Notes: generated by a model not told the origin, from the letters alone. DNA of 64,000 nt from Melampsora larici-populina 98AG31 (GCF_000204055.1 NW_006768809.1:588613-652612); one strand, 5' to 3'; counted from the first letter of the stretch, positions 45,846-58,943 are shown. Program-made: numbers and translations.

Positions 45846-46442
45846 TTATGACCGGTGGGATAAATACTTCTTCACTTTTTGACCTTGTTCAGTTTCTAGG
45901 CTTGCAAGCATTAGACATGTCACAGCAGTCAAAGCAGACCAGCCAATAGTGCAGGCTAGCCCCCAGGATTTCCAACAAGCAGCAGAACTTTCTTCTTCTA
46001 CATCCAAGCTAGGGCTTGGAGCTGCTGTAGGGTCATTCTTGAAAGATTGTGTTGGTGGAGCTGACATTCTTTCCTTGTCTACAAGTAATTTTCTATACCT
46101 CATGTCCTTTGCATACACTGACTGTGTTGGTGGATCTGACATTCTTCCTTTGTCTTGAAGTGATTTCATATGCTGCATATCCTTTGTATACACTTTGTTC
46201 TTTGCCAAAAGCAATTGACCTTTGTTGATACGGTCATCCTTGGCAACATCCAGAACACCATATTTGATTGGAGCTGTTGCAGCAGAAAAAGCAAGAGTTG
46301 AAGTACTACTACCACCAATGTCTGCTTCAAATGAGCTACCTTGTAGAGCCATTCCTGTGACTATATTTTCCATGCTGAGTAGATAAATCATAAAGCAGTT
46401 TCTAAGATTGATCTTGAATACATGGTCTTTCTGTGCAGGCAT
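45846..46442 (-). CDS. Small tail-anchored-like protein with 25-residue repeats
   Basis: A single-exon frame of 198 residues from the ATG at 46,442. No family recognised. Two adjacent 25-residue repeats (VYTKDMQHMKSLQDKGRMSD-PPTQS and VYAKDMRYRKLLVDKERMSA-PPTQS) are encoded by a 75-bp tandem duplication at 46,045-46,194. After a Ser/Pro/acidic linker, a hydrophobic segment (WGLACTIGWSALTAVTCLML, about residues 160-180) precedes a short basic end (KVKKYLSHRS). That is the layout of a tail-anchored membrane protein. The mid-N-terminal region is also mildly hydrophobic (FMIYLLSMENIVTGMAL). A TIR element ends only about 60 bases upstream of the start. It could be a young orphan gene or a relic of mobile DNA. 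Confidence 0.5.
   Translation of the reverse strand: MPAQKDHVFKINLRNCFMIYLLSMENIVTGMALQGSSFEADIGGSSTSTLAFSAATAPIKYGVLDVAKDDRINKGQLLLAKNKVYTKDMQHMKSLQDKGRMSDPPTQSVYAKDMRYRKLLVDKERMSAPPTQSFKNDPTAAPSPSLDVEEESSAACWKSWGLACTIGWSALTAVTCLMLASLETEQGQKVKKYLSHRS
46045..46194 (-). repeat. 75-bp in-frame tandem duplication
   Basis: Two adjacent 75-bp units (46,045-46,119 and 46,120-46,194) encode the paired 25-residue repeats of the small membrane protein. They are a multiple of three in length, so the frame is preserved. Confidence 0.85.
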
Positions 46443-46504
46443 TCCAGTGATTTTATTGCTTTAGAGTGGTTTGGTTTGAAACAAATCAGCTTGTGTCCTT
46501 GTAG

Positions 46505-46745
46505 CACAGGGTCCAAATTTTATACTCACGACACATTATCAAAGAAATCATACATGTTTGGTATCAAGATAGGTATTACTCATACTGATTATTTGTTGAT
46601 TGACTTGGCTCAACTCCAGCCAGGTGTAAAGAGCATGTTCCAAAGCTGCACAAAGTGCAGCCTGGGACCAAACATACAACAATCTTGACACAATCTTGGA
46701 AAAAGCTTTGCTAACACGTCGTGAGTGCAAAATTTGGACCCTGTG
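46505..46745. mobile_element. MITE-like TIR element, 241 bp
   Basis: The terminal 28 bases (46,505-46,532, beginning CACAGGGTCCAAATTTTATA) match the reverse complement of 46,718-46,745 at 26 of 28 positions, and looser pairing continues inward around ATGTTTGGT. A TAG direct repeat flanks the element on both sides (46,502-46,504 and 46,746-46,748). There is no coding capacity. Like the 30.7 kb element it begins with CAC and has a 3-bp duplication, which fits CACTA-type ends, although the rest of the terminus differs. Confidence 0.8.
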
Positions 46746-46748
46746 TAG

Positions 46749-49700
46749 GTTGATGTTGCTGTCAAGAATCAAGCTGGTGTCTAGCAGAGTCTTGTCAGCT
46801 TGGTGTTGAAGCTGACAGCCCTCTTGCCCTTGGCCTTTTGAATGGGTTCTTGATTACCACAAGGGATTAGATCAGGTATCATACTCTTATGAGTCTGAAA
46901 AATTAAAAAACCTTATGTGAAGCTCATCTCAGATCATTGTCAGAGAGACTGAACATATTGATTGTCTTGTGACACTTGTGAGGACATCCAGATTGTGCAG
47001 ATGATCTGTACAGATCTGTAGATTGGATTGTTTTACATAATTTGACTTGATGTTTGTGTTGAAGTTGTTACTTATGTCCTCAACAAACATGTCACAACAA
47101 TGACCCCTGCATCTCTACATCATTGTTTACATCTTATATTGCATCTTACATCATACTTTGGCTCTCTTATGAACTTGATCAGCTTGGGAGTGAATTGGTT
47201 CTTTGACATCTCAATCTTCTCATAATAGCTAGAGACTCTTCTTAGCTGAGTACATAGACACAAAGGTTTTGGTTCCTGTTTCAGCTTTTTAATTCATAGG
47301 CAAGACACATCAGATGCCAAGGTTTGCAATTATAACATACATGCAGAAATCAAAGTCCTAGGTACTGAAACCTAAGGCAAAACTTCAAAACACACCTCAT
47401 GAGACCCAAGTTGGATTAAATCTACTTCTTGGGTTCCCTTTTAAAGGCATACAACTACCTATTTGACCACTTCATTGCACGTGCCAAGGTAAAGAATTTG
47501 GTCATCAGTCTCTGCAGTGTGTCACATAGGAAAGAATCGAACTATCATGTCAACATATTGTTACAGTTGATAGCTGATGAGAAATATTGAAAGGTCCTAC
47601 TGAAAGCTGAGTATATAATATGCCTGAAAAAACTGACACCACACACAGCAACCTTTAAGTATTGATCATGGATTCACATCAAATGTGCCCTGTTGCAGAG
47701 GAAAAGGTTACAAAAGGTCACATAGAAATCATACTTCATACAAGAGACTTCCAAAGCAGGAAACAAAATTAATCATTGCATAGCACATAAGGATTAGTTT
47801 GAAAACAAGACAAAACATTGTGTCGAATTGTTTGGTTAGATGTGATTTTTTATCTGACTTTACATTTAGCCATCATGCACGGAAGATACCTCAATGTTTG
47901 GCTAGCATTGGGTTATGTATGGGTTATGTAGGATTACCACTGATATTACTGTGACCTGATTAATATCAAGCATCATAGGTTTTTGAATCTTATGCTGAGG
48001 AATTTCAAAAAGTGAGATCCTCTTAAATTATCTTGCCCACTGATTTCACTAGCAAATTACAACCTTTGTACAATTTTCCAAAGCTTTAGATATCTTGATA
48101 CATGAGCCTCAGGTACATAGAAGTTCCTGGAGGAATTAGAAGCTCTGTATCAGAAGATAGTCATTGGCATCTTCTTCAACAAGAACCATAGATAACCCCA
48201 GCATTGATGGTGAGGAAGAGCACATCTTTGGCTCGACTTTTCGTGTGGGTCCGTAGAGATAACTTTGAAGGTGATCTAATTATAGGAGCTGGAAGTAAAG
48301 CAGTTTCAAGATTCTTGACCATTTGGGTTCTTTGGTCGTGCATAATTCAGTCTGCAAGAAATTATCTAGAAAGTCAGAGCGCCAGCTCGTCAAACATTGA
48401 TGATTCTGGTTAGGCCTGGCGTATTTATCTGGGGAACGAGACCATTCCGAATGTATCTGGCGGAAAACGAGACATCGGGGTAGCAGTAGACCAGAAGAAC
48501 ACACAGATCAGCTGCCCATATCCAATTGGTGTATATTTGACTCTCTTGATTTGCATTTCATCGTCACACTCAAGACTAATCCTGCAATCTTTCTCCACCA
48601 AGTCTCCATCAACAGTCTTCCTACCTCACAGACATAAAAGCGCGGTGTTGTGTGGTTTCGGTTTTCTAATCCAAACTTGTCTAGAGAGTTTACGTCAGAC
48701 AAGCATCTAAAAGCGATCCAGTTTGATTTGACCACCACACTTCACAGCATTCAAAAAATACCTCATCGTAAGATCTAGGGTCTTGTGAGGTATTTTGGAA
48801 CCCGCGACTATGTCTTGCTTGGTGTTCCAATTTGTTTCACTCATGGTAAGATGTCATTCACCATTCCAAATGCTTTCCTATGTGGCTGATCCAAAGATCG
48901 CATTGCATTTTTTTCTAAGTGAGTTCAGTAACGTAGACCTGCGGTGTTCGCCGCAATCTGCTTCAACGCAAATCACAAAGGGAGACTGCCTGACCACGAC
49001 TGAGATGACCACAAAGACAGTCACAAAGAATCCTGCTCGAGCCAATCTTGTCTACATACATAACATCGGTGTCGCATATGTACCAGAGTCATCCAGAGAT
49101 GGGGAAATTATGAGGTTGACTTCGTTGACCGTTTTCTGCATCAACTACAAAGTAAGGCCTCATCAATTTCTTGCACACTGACATGTTCATCACATTTTTT
49201 AACCGGTCTCGTCATCACAACGCCCAACACAATGAACACACCGATTATGCCGCGAGTTTGCCTCTCACTATGGCAACAGTTAGCCTGATTCAGCAAGGAT
49301 AAATTTGATTCTGTTTGATGTTGATTATCAGTCAATTGACCAAGTCTTGATTGTATGTAAGAACATCTTGTGATTCAGACTTGAAGGAAAGCTCAAATCC
49401 AGTTCTACTTCGCCAATCGGATCGACTCCGTAAAGCCGATTGAAGTTGGAATTTCGGCATCTGCGTCATGGAGATTGGAGATGAAGTACAAAGTTCTTTT
49501 TTGGCTTGAAGAAAAGCAAGGGGAAATCATTTGAAGCGGCTCCGAGGTAGAACCTGTGATCACCCACCGGCGTTGATTTGGTCTTCGGGTTTAAGAAGCA
49601 TCTTGTTGATTCTTGTTGGTTTGTGGGTGAAAAGGATAAATGTTGGTCGCGCAGTCACGGTCATACGTCGCACAGCGCGCTTGATCGGCCGGGCAAATAC

Positions 49701-51727
49701 TTATTCTGCCGGGAGTCTTACACCACTCTTCGCAGATGAAGGATGCCAACTGACCCAAGGATTCGATAAATCTCGACTTCTTCATGAAGGATTCCATCTT
49801 GAAAAAAGTTTATATATCGAATCTGCAAAGAACAACGAACAGCTTAAAATCTATTTGAATCATTTTTTTTAACTCCAGTTTACAATTATCATCGACTTGC
49901 TTGATCTCAGTCATAGTGCACTTTCCGATTTGGTCAATCCCTGGGTGCAGTGTTGCTTCACTGGTCATTGCTCTACAATTTTAAATTCTGGCGTGCGTAT
50001 GTATGTTCCATACATTTAAATCTAAACCGTTTGATCTTGAGTCTGTTTCCTGCTGCCTTTGCTTCTCATTAATTCTGATTAATTCTGACTGACGCAGATA
50101 TAAGTTATAACCGAAGGTGCTAAAGCGTTGTAAAAGCAGGGTGTCATCAGATAGTGTGTATATCACACCTGCATCCATCGAGCGTGTCTCTGATCGCTTT
50201 ACGGTTTATGAGCTTTGGAAACTCGATACACACTGGCACAACATCATTGGGACTCAAGTTCTCAACTGATTCTTGATACGAAGTTTCGTATTTCTCGTTC
50301 CTCCTTCCATCCCACTTCGCATCAGGTCGTTTGTGACTTGGCCTCCCAAGATCACGACTGATCACGGCTAGTTTGGGTGAGTTATTACAATTTCAAGGCA
50401 ATTAATCTGAGTCAAACCTGGCTGAATCCAGTGTTGATTAAATTTACTACGTCATTATAAATTGACCTTGAGCGCTCATCTTTTGGAATTGATGGTTTCT
50501 AAATTGTAGTTTTTGCATATTTAAAGTCAAAATAGTTAAGTACCTAGTTCTTAAGTCATAGTACTGGTTTCAGTTTGGTCATAAAGTGGAGTACATATAT
50601 TCATCTTGAGTGTTCTAAACTTGGATTTCTCATCCACATTTCGGTAGATTTGAGTGTGTAGTCGGCCGTTTACCAATTATTTATTATTTGACGCTGGTTG
50701 GGTGTTAATCGATCTTCTACTCAAAGTCTTGATTGGTGTGTGAGTTTGATGAACAGAACCTTTTTCTTTCTTTGCTTTAACTTTTTGATTCTTTCCTCAC
50801 GAGACTGGTCTTTCGATTTTCCCATCAGCTCTACTGCTGCGTTTTCCAAGGGAATAAGATAGATCACCTCTCGGTCTACAAGGTCAGTGTTTATTGACCG
50901 TCCTTGGTTTCGTTGAGTCTGATTAGGCCTGATTGACACTGATAAATCATCGCTTGGTCAGCTTGGGTAGAACAACTTGGTTTCTGTCCAGTCTCGTCCG
51001 TCGTCAACTTTCTGGTTCAACTTATCAAGTCTCACTTCATTCACCCCTTCTCACAACTCCTTCTTAATCCAATCAAGTTTGATCGTAATCGTTCATCAAT
51101 TCCTCTTATCGCTCAGTCCAGTTCTTCATACCTCCCTATCAATCCACCGATCGGAACTGGTTTGGTGATTTGTAAGTCATATTCTGAATCGGTCTGGGTA
51201 GCTTCTCTTGGCCGTGTTTCGGGTCCGATGACTCTGTCGCGCCTTTTCTCACTAGCGCGAGAGCGTTTTATCATCACTTTCCAATCTGGTGCCTTTTGAA
51301 ACGTCCCTTGCACGCTCGGTTGGCTTTTATATGCCCTGGACTTCATCAACACCAGTCCACTTCAACCTCTTCCCTCGCCACCCTTCCCTGACAAGCCCTC
51401 TGCACCGTGCCTGTCTCGTTTGTTAACTATCTACCCCTTTGCTCTCGCCATCCCGAATATTTAGTATATACATCTCATAAGTTAATCGGATCCGGGCTCT
51501 CTTGAGGTGCATTTCATATCCGGCGCACTTGTTTTCTTCATCAACTTTTCTTTTAATCGTCATATATATCATATCAACCGCCTTCTCCATTCCCTTGTCA
51601 ACTTCTTCGTGACCTTGACTCATTATAGATTTTGTTGAATCTCTATCACTCTCTTAATTCCCTCCCCCTTCTCCTACAGTCGACCCCCTCGGTTTAAAAC
51701 TCTAGCAATCACCTGGCATCGAACATC
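46749..51727. other. Gene-poor region before PMA1
   Basis: No gene is firmly supported. A plus-strand frame at 48,795-49,181 ends in protein-like sequence (RDGEIMRLTSLTVFCINYK followed by a GTAAGG donor), and another lies at 49,531-49,872. Neither matches a known family. A short hairpin sits at 48,755-48,796. The last ~130 bases before 51,728 are pyrimidine-rich, as is common in leaders of strongly expressed fungal genes. Confidence 0.4.
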
Positions 51728-54700
51728 ATGTCAGACCAACCCGTTAAAGATGGCCACAACGAAGCCGAGAAAGACTCCCAATCCGATCAACCCGTCGCTT
51801 CGGCCCCAGCACCTGCAGCAAAGAAAGCCGGTCGTTTCGACAAGACCTTTGAGCATGAAGAAAAGGCCGTTCACGCACTCGTCGACATGAGTTTAATTCA
51901 GCTCAAGGCAGAAGATCTTTACGACAAAGACAAGGTCGATTTGGAGCAAGTCGAGCTTGACGACGTCTGGACTTTGCTTCAGTCAGTTCTTCACAGTCAC
52001 GCTTCATTCTCGTAGTGTCTTTAATAACCTCTTGCTTTTCTACGATAGATGTAACGAGGAAGGTTTGACCAGTGAAGAGGCCCTTCGTCGTGTAGAGATC
52101 TTCGGTCCCAACAAGCTTGAGACCAAGGAGACCAACGCGTTCTTGCAGTTTTTAGGGTTCATGTGGAAGTAAGCACGCGTTTAGCTGAACTCTTCGCGTT
52201 TATTTTACTCATCAACCTCTGTCTCTTCACAGTCCTCTGTCATGGGTCATGGAAGCTGCTGCAATTGTGGCTATTGCGCTTGCTAATGGTCAAGGTCAAC
52301 CACCGGATTGGCCAGATTTCGTCGGAATCGTACTATTGCTCCTCATTGTGCGTTCACATTAAACCACTCTGCGATAGCCTCTTTCTGACCCTTTACGTAC
52401 TTTCAGAATTCTGCTATCGGTTTTTACGAAGAACGGTCTGCCGGAAATGCAGTCGCTGCATTGATGGAGTCCTTGGCCCCCAAGGCCAAGGTTCGCCGTG
52501 ACGGATCTTGGAAAGAAATTGAATCAGCCGAACTTGTTCCTGGTGATATTGTCGCCTTCAAGATCGGTGATGTTGTACCAGCTGATAACCGACTATACGA
52601 TGCCATCAACGTTTCCATCGATCAAGCTGCTCTTACTGGTGAATCGCTTCCAGCAAGCAAGAAAGTCGGTGATCAGTGTTTCTCTGGTTCCACCTGCAAA
52701 CAAGGAGAGGCAGAAGGCGTTGTCATCGCCACAGGTTTGTCTTGTTGATCACGTCTCCACATGGTCTTTGTTTTCTAACTACCTCGTTGCATTCCCTTTT
52801 AGGTGCCAACACTTTCTTCGGTCGGGCAGCTGCCCTCGTTGGGGCTGATGACGATTCATCTGGACACTTGCAAAAGATTTTGGCTCAAATTGGAACTTTC
52901 TGTTTGGTCTCTATTGGTATCTTTGTTGTCGCAGGTATGTTGCAGTACCATCTTTCGCACCCTAAATTGCCGCTGATGATTGCTTCGTCTTATTGCAGAA
53001 ATCTTCGTCATGTATGCCGGATTCCGCTTCCAATACCGTCGAGGTATCAACAACATTCTCGTGCTCTTGATTGGTGGTATCCCCATTGCCATGCCCACTG
53101 TCTTGTCCGTCACACTCGCTGTTGGAGCTCAACAACTCGCCAAATACAAAGCCATCGTCACTCGAATTACCGCTATTGAGGAGTTGGCTGGTGTTACCAT
53201 TTTATGCTCTGACAAGACCGGTACTTTGACCACCAACAAGTTGACAATTGACATGACCACCGTCAAAACCTACGCCGAATTCGATGCCGAGGAAGTTTGT
53301 CTTTTGGCTGCTTACGCATCCCGAACGGAAAACCAAGACGCTATCGACACTTGTGTTGTAGGAACTGTCGGTGCCGACAAGGCCCGTGCTGGTATCAAAT
53401 TATTAGATTTCAAGCCTTTCAACCCTGTTGACAAGAGAACCGAAATCACTTACTTTGAAGAGTCTTCTGGCAAAATGAAGCGTGTCACTAAGGGTATGAC
53501 TGGTATCATTATCGAATTATGTTCGCGAAACAAGACCGAAGATGTTGAGAACAAACTTGAAGCCGATGTTGAAGAGTTTGCTCGACGTGGTCTTCGTGCG
53601 TTGGCTGTTGCATTCGAAGATGTACCCTCCAATGACAAGGAAGCTGAAGGCAACGGATTCGAGCTCATTGGTCTTTTGGCTATCTTCGACCCTCCCCGAG
53701 AGGACACTAAGCAAACTATCGATGATGCTCTACTTCTCGGTGTCAAGGTCAAGATGGTAACTGGTGATCAATTGGCTATTGCGAAAGAAACTGGTCGACG
53801 TCTTGGTCTCGGTGATCACATGTATCCTGCCAAGGTCTTGAAAGATGGTCCTGAGGTCGGAGGCAAACACGCCACCTTAGATGACATGATTCTTGGTGAG
53901 TTATACTTGCTATTACGATTTGACTTCATTGAAACTGATAATTTTCCCGCAGATGCCGATGGTTTTGCTGGTGTATTTCCCGAGCACAAATACGAGATTG
54001 TCAAACGTCTCCAAGCTCTCGGTCATCTATGTGCCATGACTGGTGATGGTGCCAATGACGCTCCTGCTGTGAGTAGTCCGAACTATTCAGCACTGTAATT
54101 CACTCACTGAACCTGTTTCCTGCATCTAGTTGTCTCGTGCCAACGTTGGTATCGCTGTCGAAGGTGCTACTGACGCTGCTCGTGGGGCTGCTGACATCGT
54201 CCTCGTTGAACCCGGGCTTTCGACCATTGTCCACGCCATCCGTCAATCCCGTGTCATTTTCCAACGTATGCGAAATTACTCCATTTACGCTTGCGCCGTT
54301 ACCATCCGTATTGTCGTTGGATTCGCCGTTTTGGTCTTTGCCTACAAATTCGATTTCCCGCCCTTCATGGTTCTTATCATTGCTCTTCTCAATGACGGTA
54401 CCATCATGACGCTCTCTGTTGATCGTGTGCTCCCCAGTATGACACCTGATCACTGGGACTTGGGAGAAATTTGTGAGTTGTCATCTACTTGCCCCCCGCA
54501 CGATTACTTTTGCTGACCTCCTCGGACGCCTTCAGTCACCTACGCCATCTTCTATGGTCTTTACCTCGCTTTGTCCACCGTCATCTTGGTCGTGGTCATC
54601 ATCGAGACAACGTTCTTTCAAGACAAATTCGGAGTGGATACTATGGTCAACGTCAATGACCGAAAACTTCACATGATTGTTTACCTGCAAGTTGCACAAA

Positions 54701-55340
54701 TCTCGCAGGCCCTCATTTTCGTTACCCGATCCCACGGCTTTTTCTTCATGGAGCGCCCTTCGTTTGCTCTCTTTGGAGCCTTCTGTCTCGCTCAGTTGAT
54801 TAGTTCCATCATTGCTGCGTACGGTAACTGGGGATTCACTGACGTTGAGGGTATCTCCGGTGGTTGGATCGGTATTGTTTGGATCTGGAACATCATCTGG
54901 TTCTTCCCTCTTGGTTAGTCAATCTTGAATTGTCCACAGACAGAATAGAACGATGTTGACCGGGTCTCACAATTACTCATACAGACTTGATCAAGTTCGC
55001 CGTCAAATACTCTATCCGCGCATACAATGCCAAGCGAGGCGTCACACCAACCTCACTGAAGGTCACCGACGGAGTACCATTGACACGCACTCAATCCCGT
55101 GCTGCTTCCATCCACGAATCCCTGTATTCCAACCATGCTTCCTGGATCAAGAAAGCTCAACGAAAGGTTGGACTCAAGAAGGGTGCCACCATCGATCCTA
55201 CCGAGCTCCGTCGGGTTGGATCTCACCAAGCTCGTGTGTCTGGTGCTACACTCCAGCGGTATGTGCCCACCCTCTTTCCGTGCATTGGCATCCACTGATT
55301 CGTGTCACTCCAACCTTACAGGTCTACTTCGCGCGCATAA
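51728..55340 (+). CDS. PMA1: Plasma-membrane H+-ATPase (P-type, P3A)
   Basis: This pump exports protons at the cost of ATP, energising nutrient uptake across the plasma membrane. Eleven exons give 991 residues, in frame at every GT-AG junction: 51728-51981, 52049-52168, 52233-52347, 52407-52734, 52803-52934, 52999-53895, 53953-54068, 54130-54472, 54536-54913, 54985-55258 and 55322-55340. Landmarks are the actuator TGES (residues 240-243), the [15 protein letters not shown] membrane segment, the phosphorylation site [14 protein letters not shown] (Asp388), [25 protein letters not shown] and the hinge GDGANDAP (Asp647). C-terminal membrane helices lead to a basic tail. The terminal 19-nt exon supplies the last residues (R)STSRA; with the preceding LQ this resembles the Ser/Thr site in the yeast Pma1 regulatory tail. 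The acidic/Ala N-terminus is typical. Confidence 0.97.
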
Positions 55341-56230
55341 GACCTCACAATATGTCATCCTTATTCCAAGACAGCGTTCATCTTGTCTCCCCAATCATCC
55401 TGAGATGTCTGAATGTACCCCTCAGCGTTCTTCCTCAACAGCTTGCCATTCTCTCTCCTCTCGGTCCGCCTCTTTAATTTACCATCACCCTTTTCTCTAC
55501 CTTCACTGTCCTTTCATCTTGATTTGTAGAAATATAGATATTATCAGGGGTTCGTCAGCTACGGAGTTGTCTCTTTTGAACAATTTTTAAATTTGTTATT
55601 TTGACCTACAGTTGTTCTTTCTTGACTCATGACCACAACTGTAAATGGTCTGCTCTGTTGCCTCTTTGACTATTGTGATTCTTTTGAAGAACACTCTTAG
55701 CCTTTATGAGCAAACACATCTTACCCTTGTAGCGTGCTACCAATTCCTTGTCGCGTCTCACTTGTTTTATAGTAACTCAATTTTATATATATTCATCTTA
55801 GCTCAGCTTAACAGGCGCTCTCCGTTCAATCCCGGTGATGCACCAGGGTGGGGAGTTGTGAGTCGTGACTCTGACATTCCCCAAAACTGCACTCGCTGAG
55901 TTTAACCACAACGTTGACTTCCCTGTTTGGAGTTCAGCAATATCAAAATACTCGGTTGCATAGCAAACACTCAATGTACCATGAGTGGCAGTTTCAGTTG
56001 ACAACTTCCTGCACGTTGTTCTGTCCCGCGCTGCAATTTCCTCGAGGTTGACCAGTGGTATGGTAGGTCACAGTGCGAGGGAAAAAGAATTGAGCAGTGG
56101 CGTTCAGGAATGCCAGAGGTGTAGAGACACGGGTCATGATAACCAAAGTGATATGTAGCATCAATGTCATGTCTGTTTCTGCTCACTTTAGAATGTATGG
56201 AATGTGTTTTAGCTCGTACTTTAAACCTCA
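55341..56230. other. PMA1-MON1 intergenic region
   Basis: Holds the PMA1 3' untranslated region (T-rich to about 55,800) and the MON1 promoter. No additional gene is supported. Confidence 0.5.
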
Positions 56231-58943
56231 ATGTCAACTTCAGATTCCTCAACTCAAGGGGCACTCGATCAAGATCAACAATCTACCGATCTCAAATCTC
56301 AACTTAGCACCTCAAGCTCAGCTGATGTAGCCCATTCGACTGAGGGTGGTGGTCATAGTGGTACTACTCTCGATTATGTTAAATCCATTCGAAACATACC
56401 AAGTATCTTCAACTTTGACCACCTACGATCCTCTTCCAATAGCTTTCGTAATCGATTTCTACCGAATCTGTACATGCCTTCCAATCGTGCCGTGGCTCTG
56501 GATCGCACTTCCGATAGTGATAGCGTAACAAAGACTTCGATCGTTCCGGAGGATGATGTTACAAGCGATCCAGTCAATCAAACAAGTACTCGAGTACCAT
56601 CTACGCTCGATGGTCAACAGGGATTGTTCCTCGATTTAACCGACTTGGAGACTACTTTAACTACCAATACTGGTCCATCTGTTCATATTTCTACGAATGA
56701 AGTTGATCATAAAGAGCTTGAAGGAAATCAAAGTAAAGAATCAAGTGATGATGAATCAGGTCCACCTGTTTGGATCACAAGAAAGGTTTCAACACCAAGA
56801 AAAGCTCCAATGGTGAATCCCACGATATTTGGTGATCAATTAAACGATCATACTACAACTATTGGTAATACCAAATCAAGACCGGTGATCACTTCATTAC
56901 AATCTCAAACTGGATTTGATTCACAAGCACTCCTAAGAGCTCAATTATTGAAAAGTCAAGCTCAAGAATCTAATAGACGTGAAGAGAATCGTTCGATTTC
57001 GGTTCAAGCTTCTTGTTCTTCTTCAGTTTCGTCTCTTTTAATGTCTACCAACAAAAATCAAATTAGTTCTCAACCTGATTCATCTGAAATGAGTTTACCT
57101 GTCTTGGATGCTCGAAAGTATTATATCTTAACTAGTGCTGGGAAACCGGTTTGGTCTACTGAAGAAGATTGTGATGATAAAGAGGGAGGCGATACAACTG
57201 GTTTGATGGGCTTGATGCAGGCTGTTATTTCAATCTTTGAAGATGATGGTGATGAGCTAAGGTAAGTGGAATGATGATTGATTAAAAAAAGCTCAGCATA
57301 GAGTCTTGAGATTGATATGACTGATGATAAGAGCCCTAACGCATGCGTATACAAACTGACCCATGGACTCCTTTTCATCATCAGATACATCGATTCGGGT
57401 AGTGTCAAGATCGCAGTGATGCTCAAAGCTCCCCTTTATCTACTGGTGGTCTCTAATTGGGGAGAACCCGAGTCAACTGTTAGTTTGGTTTGAAAATCTA
57501 CCATGTGGGTGATTATCAGTGACGAAATCTGTTTGTGTTATGGAAAACCCTTAGCTTCGATTACATTTAGAATATTTACATTTACTTATTCAATCAATTC
57601 TATCACTTAGACAACTTCATCAAATGTTTGAAAGAAGATCGAATTATGATCTGAGAAGAACATTAAGTGGAACTGAAAGTATTTTTCGTGGAATGGTAGA
57701 TCGATTACAATGGGATTTTAGTATTATGATGAGTGCTTTGGAAGTCTTTAATTGTGATCCTAAGATTAGGGATCGGATTGGAAGAATTGTGAGTCCGATT
57801 GGTTTACCTGATGGATCAAATCAGAAGATTAAGTCAATTAAAAGAAAACAGGATGGTGAGAGTATGATGATGGATGAGGAAGGTGATGATGATTTAGACT
57901 TGGATACGGTGGCACGTAAATTATTATATTCAATAGTTTTAATCAATGGTAAAGTAGCTTGCTTAGTTCGCCCCAAGCAACATAGCGTACATCCATCAGG
58001 TAAGAAGCTCATTTACTCTCATTTTGTGATAATAGAATAAAATTCATCGATATCTGATCATGCTTGAATCCTTTTTGATGTAGATTTACATTTGATCATC
58101 ACTACAGTCTTATCATCTTACTCATTACAAACATCAGAATCATGGATTCCAATCTGTTTACCAGGCTACAATTCCACTGGATTCTTACATGCCTATATTA
58201 GTTTCTTACCTGAACCTAAATCATCGATTGGATTAATCTTTGTTTCAGGTGATCGAAATGGATTTTTTAATTTAAAGAAATGGTTAGAAAGAATTCAAAA
58301 TGAAGAAATTTGGAATGAATTATCATTGAAACTTGGAGGCGAAGGCAATGGGTATTCACTTGAACAAGTTGGGATTCCTGGCCTAAGACATTTTGTTTTT
58401 AAACATAAAGCTTTGGTTCAAGTTAGTTTTCCGATTTGGGAAGATGATTATCTTAAACTTGAAGATCGTAGAAGGTTAGTTTGTTTGTTTTTGGTATCAT
58501 CTAAGATCCCTTTATTGGTACCTATTGATTTTATTTATCTTATGATTTGGTTCATGTTTTTTTTGCTAGGTTGGTAACTACCTATCAGAAAGCCTATGAT
58601 TTAATGCATCCTAAGTTGAGTAGAGTAAAAGATGATAAAAGACCACCTATAACATTTATTTATCTTAGAAATGAAGGAGAAGCGATTATTGGATGGGTAA
58701 GTCAAAAAAGATTTGATTTGATTTAACTTTTGATTTTCTTATACTTGCTTTGTAAGCTGATGAGTAATATTCTTATTATTATTATGATGATTTCATTTTT
58801 AGAATACATCAACACATGAACTTTATATGGCAGTTTCTCCTATGTTGTCTAAGAGTGCGGCTATTTCTGTGGCTCATTCTGTTGTGAAATGGGTTAAGAC
58901 GAGAGAAAGTTCATTGTTTTTGACTTCTGCACCAGCTTTTTGA
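56231..58943 (+). CDS. MON1: Vacuolar fusion protein Mon1
   Basis: Mon1 pairs with Ccz1 as the nucleotide-exchange factor that activates Ypt7/Rab7 on late endosomes, autophagosomes and vacuoles. Six exons, 56231-57261, 57385-57478, 57555-57999, 58084-58474, 58570-58696 and 58803-58943, give 742 residues in frame. About 290 residues of Ser-rich, disordered N-terminus precede the conserved core. The first longin domain is ARKYYILTSAGKPVWSTEED, then LMQAVISIFED, IAVMLKAPLYLLVVSNWGEP and LRLHLEYLHLLIQSILSLRQ, then FERRSNYDLRRTLSGTESIF. Later parts (YSIVLINGKVACLVRPKQHS, WIPICLPGYNSTGFLHAYIS, PGLRHFVFKHKALVQVSFP, ELYMAVSPML) correspond to the second and third longin-like regions. The core is long because of an inserted acidic loop (MMMDEEGDDDLDLD). 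An intact family member. Confidence 0.94.
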
